In this document: piece after piece, positions 20,632-29,184 of the stretch
How positions within the stretch are numbered: position 1 is the stretch's first letter
How the letters are laid out: the number at the start of each line of letters is the position of its first letter
From: Georgenia yuyongxinii
GTDB lineage: Bacteria > Actinomycetota > Actinomycetes > Actinomycetales > Actinomycetaceae
DNA: 64,000 nucleotides
Direction of reading: 5' to 3'
Assembly: GCF_006352065.1 (NCBI RefSeq)
Contig: NZ_CP040915.1
Span: 3,720,001 to 3,784,000, forward strand
Made by a program: the position numbers and the translations under genes
Notes under the pieces: model-generated
Databases searched by the model: none
What the model saw: the letters and a program-made list of their open reading frames with translations, nothing else
Told to the model about the DNA's origin: nothing

Positions 20632-22800
20632 GTGCAGGACGCGCACGGCGCGGCGCCCGGGCCGCCGTCCCGGTCCCGTCTCGGGTGGCGCCTGCTCCGC
20701 CGTCGGAGACTGAAGTCGTGGACCGAGCTCCGGCGTCTGGCGCTGAGCCTCCTCCTGTCCTGGCTGGTGCTCTCGGTGACGATCGCGGTCATGCCGGGCG
20801 TCGGTGCCACCACGCGGGTGGACGTCCTGGTGGCGGCGCTCCTTCTCGGTGTGCTCTCGGCGGCGTTGCAGCCGGTGGTGACGGCGCTCGCGCTGGTGGT
20901 GGGGTGGGCGGGCGTCCTGCTGGCGGGCCTGTTCACCGAGGCGATCCTCTTCTACGCGGCCCTGACCCTGACGCCGGGCATCACCGTCGACGGGTTCTGG
21001 AGCGCCTTCTGGGCGTCGTGGGTGTTCTCGCTCCTCGTCACGATCGTCACGTGGCTCGTCACGGCAGGGGACGACACGGCGTTCCTCACCCACATGCTGC
21101 GGCAGTCGCGTCACGCCCGGGCCGCAGCCGCCCCGACCATGGTCCCCGGCGTGATCTTCCTCCAGGTCGACGGCCTGTCGGCGCCCCTGCTGCGGTGGTC
21201 GATCCGCAGCGGCGACCTGCCGACCATGAGCCGGTGGGTGCGCTCGGGGAGCCACACCGCGGCGCAGTGGCAGGTGCAGCTGCCCTCGACCACGCCGGCG
21301 AGCCAGGCGGGCGTCCTGCACGGCCGCAGCGCAGAGATCCCGGCGTTCCGGTGGTACGAGAAGGAGTCCGGCCGGCTGCTGGTCTCCAACCGGCCCCGGG
21401 ACGCCCTGGTGATCCAGGAGAGGTTGTCGGACGGGCACGGCCTGCTCGCCGACGGCGGGGTCAGCATCTCCAACATCTTCACCGGCGACGCCCCTACTGC
21501 CCTGCTCACCATGAGCGCCGTGACTGCGCGCGGAGCGGGCAGGGGCCCGTCGCGCGGCTACGCGACGTTCTTCATCAACCCCTACGGGCTGGCCCGCTCA
21601 CTGGTGCTGTCGGTAGGGGAGATGCTCAAGGAGCGCCATCAGGGGCGCCGGCAGCGCCGTCGCGGCGTCGAACCGCGGATCGACCGCCGGGGCTCCTACG
21701 TGGCGCTGCGCGCGGTGACCAACGTCCTGCTGCGCGACCTGAACGCGGGGCTGATCGTCGAGCAGATGATGGCGGGCACTCCGTCGGTCTACTGCGACTT
21801 CACCGACTACGACGAGATCGCCCACCATGCGGGCCCCACCCGGCCCGAGTCGCTGGCCTCGCTGGAGGGACTCGACCACCTCATCGGCGTGCTGCAGACC
21901 GCGGCGGAGCAGGCGCCCCGGCCCTATGAGCTCGTCGTGCTGTCCGACCACGGGCAGAGTCAGGGCGCCACCTTCCGGCAGCGCTACGGGCACACCCTGG
22001 AGGAGCTGGTGCGAGACCTCGTGGCGGGCCGCGGCACCACGGTCGCCGCCGCCACCGACGTGGCGGAGACGGCCGGGCCCGCGAACACCCTGCTGTCGCA
22101 GGTGGGGCAGCAGGGCGGCGCCACGGGAAAGGTGGTGCGCCGGGCCCTGCGGGGGCGTTCCGTGGGCGACGAGGTGCACCTCGAGGGCCGGTCCGCCGAC
22201 GGCCCGGACCTGCTGGGTCCCGCGACGGGACATTCCGACGCCGACGTCGTCGTCATCGCGTCCGGGAACCTCGCGATGATCTACTTCACCGGCTTCGCCG
22301 GGCGCATGACGCAGGAGGAGATCGACACCGCGTACCCGGGACTCGTCCGGTCCCTGGTCGCTCACCCGGGCGTCGGGTTCGTGGTGGTGCGCACGGTGCG
22401 ACACGGGTTCGTCGTCCTTGGTGACGGCGGGACGCACTACCTCGACGAGGACCGGGTGACGGGACGCGACCCGCTCGGTCCGTTCGGGGAGCGGGCGGCC
22501 GCGGAGGTACGACGGCACGCGGGGCTGGCGAATGTCGGCGACCTGGTCGTCAACAGCCCGGTGTACCCGGGGACCGGCGAGGTCGCCGCCTACGAGGAGC
22601 TCGTGGGCAACCACGGGGGGCTCGGGGGCTGGCAGACCGAGGGAGTGCTGCTGCACCCGTCCGCGTGGACGGCGGACGGCCCGTTGGTAGGCGCCGACGC
22701 CGTGCACCGCCAGCTCGTGCGGTGGCTGAGTGCCCTCGGGCACCGGTCCGCGCTCGCCGAGGCCGTCATGCCTCCGCCGCGCGGCGGGGGCGCAGGTTGA
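20632..22800 (+). CDS. Holin-like membrane domain fused to a phosphodiesterase/phosphatase domain
   Basis: 722-aa fusion. Residues 35-145 hold about four hydrophobic segments resembling the mycobacterial 4-TM phage-holin family. From about residue 172 an alkaline-phosphatase-superfamily (type I phosphodiesterase/nucleotide pyrophosphatase) domain begins: FLQVDGL (metal Asp near 180), LPSTTPASQAGVLHG (nucleophile Thr near 220), CDFTDYDEIAHHAGP and VVLSDHGQSQG (metal Asp/His). The catalytic part is therefore membrane-tethered; its side is not clear. GTG start at 20632. Its 3' end overlaps the convergent PTS-like gene by 35 bp. Lipid- or nucleotide-linked phosphodiesters are possible substrates, but none is shown. 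Confidence 0.8.
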   Translation: MQDAHGAAPGPPSRSRLGWRLLRRRRLKSWTELRRLALSLLLSWLVLSVTIAVMPGVGATTRVDVLVAALLLGVLSAALQPVVTALALVVGWAGVLLAGLFTEAILFYAALTLTPGITVDGFWSAFWASWVFSLLVTIVTWLVTAGDDTAFLTHMLRQSRHARAAAAPTMVPGVIFLQVDGLSAPLLRWSIRSGDLPTMSRWVRSGSHTAAQWQVQLPSTTPASQAGVLHGRSAEIPAFRWYEKESGRLLVSNRPRDALVIQERLSDGHGLLADGGVSISNIFTGDAPTALLTMSAVTARGAGRGPSRGYATFFINPYGLARSLVLSVGEMLKERHQGRRQRRRGVEPRIDRRGSYVALRAVTNVLLRDLNAGLIVEQMMAGTPSVYCDFTDYDEIAHHAGPTRPESLASLEGLDHLIGVLQTAAEQAPRPYELVVLSDHGQSQGATFRQRYGHTLEELVRDLVAGRGTTVAAATDVAETAGPANTLLSQVGQQGGATGKVVRRALRGRSVGDEVHLEGRSADGPDLLGPATGHSDADVVVIASGNLAMIYFTGFAGRMTQEEIDTAYPGLVRSLVAHPGVGFVVVRTVRHGFVVLGDGGTHYLDEDRVTGRDPLGPFGERAAAEVRRHAGLANVGDLVVNSPVYPGTGEVAAYEELVGNHGGLGGWQTEGVLLHPSAWTADGPLVGADAVHRQLVRWLSALGHRSALAEAVMPPPRGGGAG

Positions 22801-24442
22801 TCAGCAGCACCGCGACGAACGGCACGACCACGCCCACCAGCATGGCGAGCACCATGCCGACCGTGTCGGTGGCGACGAACGGCGCGACGACGGCGGGCAG
22901 GTAGGCGGTGGCCTCCGTGCCGGTGGCACCCACCACGAGGCCACCGAGCGTGGCGGACCCGAGCGCGACGGCGAACACGCGCTTGTCGGCGAAGAGGAAG
23001 GGGTAGGACGCCTCGACGAACGTGCCGAACCCGAAGTTCACCGCCGCGCCGGAGGCCGCGAGCGCCCGCTCGCCCGAGGTGCGCGGGCGCACCACGTTGG
23101 CCAGCGTGATGCCCAGGGACACCATGACGAGGCTGACCATGTCGACCGCCCCGAAGAAGCTGTGCCCCTTCTCGCCCATCTCCAGCAGCACCAGCGGCAG
23201 GATCGCGGCGTGGTAGACCCCGCCCATGATGGCGGGCCAGATCACCAGTCCCGCCAGCGCCCCGGCCAGCAAGGGGTTGAGCGCGACGAGGTACTCGATG
23301 GCGTCCTTGACGCCCTCTCCGAGCGCGTTGGTCAGCGGCGCCAGGGCGAGGAATACCACCAGCCCGGCGGCCAGCCCGGACAGGCCGCCGGCGACGATGT
23401 TCGCCGTCGTCACCGGGAACCGGCGGGCGAGGGTCCACCGCAGCAGGTACGCGACCAGCGCACCGGCGAGGATGCCGCCCACGAGCCCACCGATGATCCC
23501 GCCCGCGGTCGAGAGCACCCCGGCGACGACGCCCGCGACGAGCCCGACCTCCCCCAGCCCGGACACCCGCCGCGCCGCGACCGCCGCGACGACGACCGGC
23601 AGGCCGGCGATGAGCGCGTCGAAGACAGGGGTCAGCGCGTCGAGGCCAGGAATCTTCCCGACGGCGAGGATCAGCGCGAGCGCGATGAAGGCGGGCAGCG
23701 AGCCGACCATGATCCCGCGCACGGAGATCCGCCGCCAGGGTGAGCCGGTGGCGTCCTGCGCCTCCGCCGAGCCCAGCACCGGGCGGTAGCGCGTGCCGAA
23801 GTACCGGGCGAGGCCGGCGATGTAGGACACCGCACGGGTGGTGCTCGTCGAGCCCGTGGTCCCCGACGCGGCGACCAGGTTCAGTCCCAGCGCCTGGGCT
23901 GCGGCGATCGAGCTGCCACCGGTGCCGGCGGCGGGCAGCCCCGCGGCGACCGCGGCCCCGACCGTGGCGGCGTTGACGCCCTTCGGGGCGGCGCTGACGA
24001 GGACGAGCGCGTCGACCTCCCCGGCCGCCACGGCCCGGGCGAGCTCGGCGTCGTACGCCGCAGCGGTCGCATTGACCTCCGCGAGGGTCCCGCGGGCGGC
24101 GACGGTCACCTCGATGTTGCCGACGCCGACGCCGTCGCCGTCGCCGTCGCGCAGCGTGAGCAGCTGCGCGGGCGTGCTGTCCTTGACGGCGTCCATCGAC
24201 GCCCCGGCCGCCACCAGCTGCACGGCGCTCACCTTGAACCCGCCGGCCTCGGCCTGACGGAAGATCTCCGCGAGCAGCCGGTGCGGCTCGTCACCGCCGT
24301 GGCTGAAGAGGTTCCCGCCGGTGCTGCCGACGACGGCGATGCGCCGCGGCGCGGCCTCGTGTGCGAGGGTGGAAGCCCTGTTCGACGCCGGGGCGACCGC
24401 GCCGCGTTCGGGTGCCGCTTCGGGCGTGGTGTGCTCGGGCAT
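22766..24442 (-). CDS. PTS EIIC-like permease with N-terminal Rossmann-like domain
   Basis: 558-aa membrane protein. Residues about 30-200 form a soluble alpha/beta domain starting RRIAVVGSTGGNLFSHGGDE and containing VLVSAAPKGVNAATVG. The rest has around ten hydrophobic segments resembling fructose-family PTS EIIC: GGIIGGLVGGILAG, LVIWPAIMGGVYHAAILP, NFGFGTFVEASYPFLFADKR. I see no EIIB-type phospho-Cys and no EIIA-type phospho-His motif, and no ptsH/ptsI or EIIA gene is nearby. It may be a PTS component fed by a remote EIIA/EIIB or a phosphotransfer-independent permease. The ATG at 24442 is preceded by TGGAG; a longer frame starts at 24490. Convergent 35-bp overlap with the upstream phosphodiesterase gene. 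Confidence 0.7.
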   Translation of the reverse strand: MPEHTTPEAAPERGAVAPASNRASTLAHEAAPRRIAVVGSTGGNLFSHGGDEPHRLLAEIFRQAEAGGFKVSAVQLVAAGASMDAVKDSTPAQLLTLRDGDGDGVGVGNIEVTVAARGTLAEVNATAAAYDAELARAVAAGEVDALVLVSAAPKGVNAATVGAAVAAGLPAAGTGGSSIAAAQALGLNLVAASGTTGSTSTTRAVSYIAGLARYFGTRYRPVLGSAEAQDATGSPWRRISVRGIMVGSLPAFIALALILAVGKIPGLDALTPVFDALIAGLPVVVAAVAARRVSGLGEVGLVAGVVAGVLSTAGGIIGGLVGGILAGALVAYLLRWTLARRFPVTTANIVAGGLSGLAAGLVVFLALAPLTNALGEGVKDAIEYLVALNPLLAGALAGLVIWPAIMGGVYHAAILPLVLLEMGEKGHSFFGAVDMVSLVMVSLGITLANVVRPRTSGERALAASGAAVNFGFGTFVEASYPFLFADKRVFAVALGSATLGGLVVGATGTEATAYLPAVVAPFVATDTVGMVLAMLVGVVVPFVAVLLINLRPRRAAEA

Positions 24443-25164
24443 GACGACTCCAGGGACGGGGATGGGAGCGCCCGCACGATAGTGCGACACCTGCCGCCGC
24501 CTCCGGCCCGTCCAGCGCTGGGATGAACGTCGTCACACCCCGTTGGTCGCCGCGGCCGCGGGTGCGGTCGGGCTCGGTCTGCCGCGCGGGTGTCCGCACG
24601 TCGGGCCCTGCCAGGAAGCCGGACATGACGTCGGGTCTGCCGAACAGTCGTCAGGTTTACGTCGACCCTCACGGTCGGGCCCGTCACGGCCGCCGGCGAC
24701 TACTCGATCGGGCGCCTCCGCGGGCCCCGCCGGCCGCCTACTTCGGCACCGCCGTGGCGAGCCCAGATCGACGCCGCTCTCCCGCGACATCGCTCGCACT
24801 CGCACCCGCGTCTGCCCCAAGCGGTGCGCGTGGCCGATGCACCGCCCTCGTGAGAAGAGCGTGACCAGGTAAACCCGACACTGGTTCGGCAAACCGGGCG
24901 CCAGGTCGGCTCCGCTGACAGAGCCTCGCAGCGCACATCGGCAAGCGCCCAAACAAGACCCACCGAGCACGCAGGAGTGAGGAGTGGGAGGGCCGCGGTG
25001 CCCCCGGTTCCCGACCGTACGGTGGGATTGACGCGCAGCCGCTGCCGCACCCGCAGCCGGTCTTCGATGCCGCCGGGCGCGCGTTCACCACTGCGTGAGA
25101 ACATCACCCCCACCGGCCTGCCCGCTCCGGCGTCCGCTCGCCCGCATCAAAGAGGACCCACCCC
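24443..25164. other. 722-bp intergenic region upstream of the Pls-type NRPS; no supported gene
   Basis: Divergent spacer between the PTS-like gene and the NRPS gene. Open frames exist on both strands (for example 24523-24864 and 24533-24970) but overlap each other, lack ribosome sites and look unlike proteins (Arg/Pro/Ser-rich). GTTTAC near 24655 and GTAAAC near 24870 form a distant inverted pair. AAAGAGGA lies 9 bases before the NRPS ATG. It probably contains the promoters of both flanking genes. Confidence 0.5.
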
Positions 25165-28100
25165 ATGTCACCAGCACCGCTGACCGCCGACCCGTTACTG
25201 GCGGCGCACCGGGCACCCGCGGTGCGCACACTCGTCGAGGTCTTCGAGGCGACTGCCACGAGCCACCCGACAGCCACCGCCATCGACGACGGCGACGAGG
25301 AGCTCAGCTACGCGGCACTCCTTGATGCGGTGCGGGCCCGCGCGGCGAGGCTGACGGCGGCAGGTGTGCGCCGCGGCGACCGCGTCGGGATCCGCGCCAC
25401 CTCCGGGGCGGTCGACCTGTACCTGTCGATCCTCGCGATCATGTTCGCCGGGGCGGCGTACGTCCCGGTCGACGCGGACGACCCCGACGAGCGGGCGTCC
25501 CTGGTGTGGGAGGAGGCAGGCGTCGTCGGCGTCGTGCACGACGACGGCCACCTCACCCGACCCGACGGCACGACCCTCTCCCGCCGTCCGGCGGGTGCCG
25601 CGGAGGGCGAGGTCGACGCGGAGGGCGAGGTCGACGCGGACAACCTCCGCGACGCCGTCCGCCCCACCCCGGCCGACGACGCCTGGATCATCTTCACCTC
25701 CGGCTCCACCGGCAAGCCCAAGGGCGTGGCCGTCTCGCACCGCAGCGCTGCCGCCTGGGTGGACGCCGAGGCGCGCCTGTTCCTCCAGGAGGACCCGCTC
25801 CGCCCCGGCGACCGGGTCCTGGCCGGCCTGTCCGTGGCCTTCGACGCCTCCTGCGAGGAGATGTGGCTGGCCTGGCGGCACGGCGCCACCCTCGTGCCGG
25901 CGCCCCGCGCCCTCGTGCGCACCGGCACCGACCTGGGCCCGTGGCTCGTCGAGCGCGAGATCACCGTGGTCTCCACCGTCCCCACCCTCGCGGGCATGTG
26001 GCCGGTGGACACCCTCGACGGCGTCCGGCTGCTGATCTTCGGCGGCGAGGCGATCCCGCCCGAGCTGGCCACCCGGCTGTGGCGGCCCGACCGCGAGCTG
26101 TGGAACACCTACGGCCCCACCGAGGCCACCGTTATCGCGTGTGCCGCGATCCTCGAACCCGACGAGCCCGTCCGCATCGGGCTGCCCCAGGACGGCTGGA
26201 ACCTAGCCGTCGTCGACGCCGCGGGCGAGCCGGTGGCCGAGGGTGAGACCGGCGAGCTCATCATCGGCGGGGTCGGGCTGGCCCGGTACCTCGACCCGGA
26301 CCTCGACGCGAAGAAGTTCGCGCCCATGCCCTCGCTCGGCTGGGAGCGCGCGTACCGCAGCGGCGACCTGGTCCAGCTGGACCGGGCCGGCCTGATCTTC
26401 GTCGGCCGGGCCGACGACCAGGTCAAGGTCAACGGCCGCCGCATCGAGCTCGGCGAGGTCGACTCCGCGCTGCTCGCCCTGCCCGGGATCGCGGCCGCGG
26501 CCGCCGCGGTGCGGCGCACCCCGGCGGGTACCGCCGTGCTCGTCGGCTACGTGGTGCCCGCCGGCCCCGACGGGCTGGACACCGCCGAGCTGCTCGCCGC
26601 GCTGCGCGAGGAGCTGCCCGCGGCGATGATCCCGCTGCTCGCCGTCGTCGAGTCCATCCCCACGCGCACCTCCGGCAAGGTCGACCGTGACGCGCTGCCC
26701 TGGCCGCTGCCCGGCGTCGAGGCGGGCGCCGGCGCGTCCTCGCTGACCGGCACGGCCGCGTGGGTCGGTGAACAGTGGGCGGCGGTGATCGGCGTGCACC
26801 CCTCCGACGCCGAGGACGACTTCTTCTCCTACGGCGGCTCCTCGCTCACGGCCGCGCAGCTGGTCTCCGCGCTGCGGGTGCGCTACCCGCTGGTGACGGT
26901 CGCCGAGGTCTACCGCCACCCCGAGGTCGGCGACCTCGCCGCCCATCTGGAAACGGCCTACCCCGACGCCGCCGCCTCGGACCTCGGCACCGCCCGCACG
27001 GTGCGCCCGGTGCCGCTCACGAGCCAGGTGGCCCAGCTGGTCGCCCTCGTCCCGCTGCGCACCCTCGTCGGGCTGCGCTGGCTCACCATCCTCGCCGCGA
27101 TGAACAACGTCCTCGCCTGGGCGTGGCAGGTGCCGTGGGCCCTGCCGGTCTCGTGGTGGTGGGTGGCCGCCGGCTGGCTGCTCACCGTCAGCCCCCTCGG
27201 CCGCATGGGCGTCAGCGCCCTCGGGGCCCGGCTGCTGCTGGCCGGCGTGCGGCCGGGCACTTACCCGCGCGGCGGCGGGGTGCACCTGCGGCTGTGGGCC
27301 GCCGAGCGGCTCGCGGAGGGCTTCGGCGCGGTGACGACGGCGAGCGCCCCCTGGGTGGCGCTGTACGCCCGGGCCCTGGGGGTGCAGATGGGCCACGGTG
27401 TCGACCTGCACGCCGTCCCGCCGGTCACCGGCCTGCTCACCCTCGGCCGGGAGTGCGCCATCGAGCCCGAGGTCGACCTCGCCGGGCACTGGGTGGACGG
27501 GGACCAGGTCCACATCGGCCACATCACGGTGGGTCCGCGTGCGGTGGTCGGCGCGCGCAGCGTGCTCTACCCCGGTGCCCGCGTGGGCGCCGGGACCGAC
27601 GTGGCCGCCGGCTCCGCCGTCCACGGCCGTACCGGCGAGGAGGAGTACTGGGCCGGCTCGCCCGCCGCCCGCGTCCACCAGGCGCGCCATCCCTGGCCGC
27701 CGCACCGGCCCCCGGAGCGGCGCGCGTGGCAGCTGGTCTACGGGCTGTCCGGGGCCGTGCTGGCGGTGCTGCCGGTGCTGGCCGTCGCCGCCGGTTTGTG
27801 GGTGGTCGGCCTGGCGGTGCGCGACACACCGAGCTTGGGGGCCGCCGTCGGGCCGGCGCTCGCCGCCGGCGTGGCCGGCACGGCACTGGCGTACGTGCTC
27901 TACGCGGCCGCGATCGTGATCGCCGTGCGGCTGCTCGGCATCGACCTGACCGAGGGTTTCCACCCGGTCCGCTCGCGGGTGGGCTGGCAGGCCTGGTGCA
28001 CCGAGCGGCTCATGGACTCCGCCCGCACTGTCCTCTTCCCGCTGTACTCCTCGGTCATCACCCCGGCGTGGCTACGGCTGCTCGGCGCGCAGGTGGGCGA

Positions 28101-29184
28101 GGACGTCGAGGCCTCCACGGTCATCGGGATCCCGAGCATGATGCGGGTGAAGTCCGGCGCGTTCTTGGCCGACGACACCATGGTCGCCCCCTACGAGCTC
28201 GGCGGCGGCTGGGTGCGGGTGGCCCCCGCCAAGGTCGGTCGCCGCGCCTTCCTGGGCAACTCCGGGATGACGGCGCCCGGGCGCACCGTGCCCAAGAACG
28301 GCCTGGTCGCCGTCCTGTCCGCCACGCCGGCGAAGACCCGGGCCGGCTCGAGCTACATCGGCAGCCCGCCCGTGCTGCTCCCCCGCGCCGCCACCCTCGA
28401 CGACGGCGAACGCACCTTCGCCCCGCCTGCCCGGTTGCGCCGCGCGCGGGCGCTGGTGGAGCTGGGCCGCGTGGTCCCCGCGCTGCTGGTGGGTCTGCTC
28501 GGGCTCGGGGTGGTGCTGACCCTGCAGGCGGTCGTCCTGGTCGGGGGTTGGGGTCTGGCCGCGGTGCTCGGTGGCGTGGTGCTGCTGGGAGCGGGCGTCG
28601 TCGCCGCCGTCCTCACGATCCTGGCCAAGCGTGTGCTCGTGGGCCGGGTCCGGGCCGGTGAGCACCCGCTGTGGAGCTCGTTCGTGTGGCGCGGCGAGGT
28701 CGCGGACACGTTCACCGAGATGCTCGCCGCGCCCTTCTTCGCCGACGCCGCCGCCGGCACCGTAGCCCTGGTGTGGTGGCTGCGCGGCATGGGCGCCCGC
28801 ATCGGGAAGGGCGTGTGGAGCCAGACCTACTGGCTGCCCGAGGCGGACCTGGTGCGCCTCGGCGCCGGCGCCACCGTGGGGCCCGGCTGCGTGGTCCAGA
28901 CCCACCTCTTCCACGACCGCATCATGAGCCTGGACGTCGTCACCCTGGGCGACGGCGCCACGCTCGGCTCGCACGGAGTGATCCTGCCCGCGGCCACCCT
29001 CGGTGAGGGCAGCTGCGTGGGCCCCGCCTCCCTCGTCATGCGCGGCGAGGGCGTGCCGGCCGGCACCCGGTGGGTGGGCAACCCCATCGCGCCCTGGCAG
29101 GACGCCGGCCACACCGGGGCGGCGGACGACGGCGGCGCGGACGACGGCGGCGCGGACGTCCAGGGCGGGGCGGACGTCGCATGA
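25165..29184 (+). CDS. Pls/PosA-family nonribosomal peptide synthetase
   Basis: 1339-aa single-module NRPS-like membrane enzyme, similar in size and order to epsilon-poly-lysine synthetase (Pls). Adenylation domain about 20-515: FTSGSTGKPKG (near 177), FDASCEEMW, NTYGPTEATV (314), YRSGDLVQLD, SGKVDRDALP. Carrier domain about 530-605 with FSYGGSSL; Ser560 is the phosphopantetheine site. The remainder has about six transmembrane segments separating three soluble domains with hexapeptide-like repeats (about 750-845, 975-1075, 1210-1320), the family's condensation-like region. Reading the A-domain pocket by eye gives Asp-Ala-x-x-Glu, then Ile, Gly, Val, which suits a basic amino acid, though this may be family-wide. 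Its stop overlaps the M1 peptidase start (ATGA); a PPTase gene lies 3.4 kb downstream. Confidence 0.9.
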   Translation: MSPAPLTADPLLAAHRAPAVRTLVEVFEATATSHPTATAIDDGDEELSYAALLDAVRARAARLTAAGVRRGDRVGIRATSGAVDLYLSILAIMFAGAAYVPVDADDPDERASLVWEEAGVVGVVHDDGHLTRPDGTTLSRRPAGAAEGEVDAEGEVDADNLRDAVRPTPADDAWIIFTSGSTGKPKGVAVSHRSAAAWVDAEARLFLQEDPLRPGDRVLAGLSVAFDASCEEMWLAWRHGATLVPAPRALVRTGTDLGPWLVEREITVVSTVPTLAGMWPVDTLDGVRLLIFGGEAIPPELATRLWRPDRELWNTYGPTEATVIACAAILEPDEPVRIGLPQDGWNLAVVDAAGEPVAEGETGELIIGGVGLARYLDPDLDAKKFAPMPSLGWERAYRSGDLVQLDRAGLIFVGRADDQVKVNGRRIELGEVDSALLALPGIAAAAAAVRRTPAGTAVLVGYVVPAGPDGLDTAELLAALREELPAAMIPLLAVVESIPTRTSGKVDRDALPWPLPGVEAGAGASSLTGTAAWVGEQWAAVIGVHPSDAEDDFFSYGGSSLTAAQLVSALRVRYPLVTVAEVYRHPEVGDLAAHLETAYPDAAASDLGTARTVRPVPLTSQVAQLVALVPLRTLVGLRWLTILAAMNNVLAWAWQVPWALPVSWWWVAAGWLLTVSPLGRMGVSALGARLLLAGVRPGTYPRGGGVHLRLWAAERLAEGFGAVTTASAPWVALYARALGVQMGHGVDLHAVPPVTGLLTLGRECAIEPEVDLAGHWVDGDQVHIGHITVGPRAVVGARSVLYPGARVGAGTDVAAGSAVHGRTGEEEYWAGSPAARVHQARHPWPPHRPPERRAWQLVYGLSGAVLAVLPVLAVAAGLWVVGLAVRDTPSLGAAVGPALAAGVAGTALAYVLYAAAIVIAVRLLGIDLTEGFHPVRSRVGWQAWCTERLMDSARTVLFPLYSSVITPAWLRLLGAQVGEDVEASTVIGIPSMMRVKSGAFLADDTMVAPYELGGGWVRVAPAKVGRRAFLGNSGMTAPGRTVPKNGLVAVLSATPAKTRAGSSYIGSPPVLLPRAATLDDGERTFAPPARLRRARALVELGRVVPALLVGLLGLGVVLTLQAVVLVGGWGLAAVLGGVVLLGAGVVAAVLTILAKRVLVGRVRAGEHPLWSSFVWRGEVADTFTEMLAAPFFADAAAGTVALVWWLRGMGARIGKGVWSQTYWLPEADLVRLGAGATVGPGCVVQTHLFHDRIMSLDVVTLGDGATLGSHGVILPAATLGEGSCVGPASLVMRGEGVPAGTRWVGNPIAPWQDAGHTGAADDGGADDGGADVQGGADVA
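25603..25638. repeat. Two exact 18-bp tandem copies in the NRPS gene
   Basis: GAGGGCGAGGTCGACGCG at 25603-25620 and 25621-25638, encoding EGEVDA twice in a surface loop of the adenylation domain before the FTSGSTG motif. In-frame duplication, probably neutral. Confidence 0.85.

Noticed and set aside
24523-24970. Two overlapping frames in the NRPS upstream region
   Set aside because: They overlap each other on opposite strands, have unlikely composition and no ribosome site, so the region is treated as intergenic.
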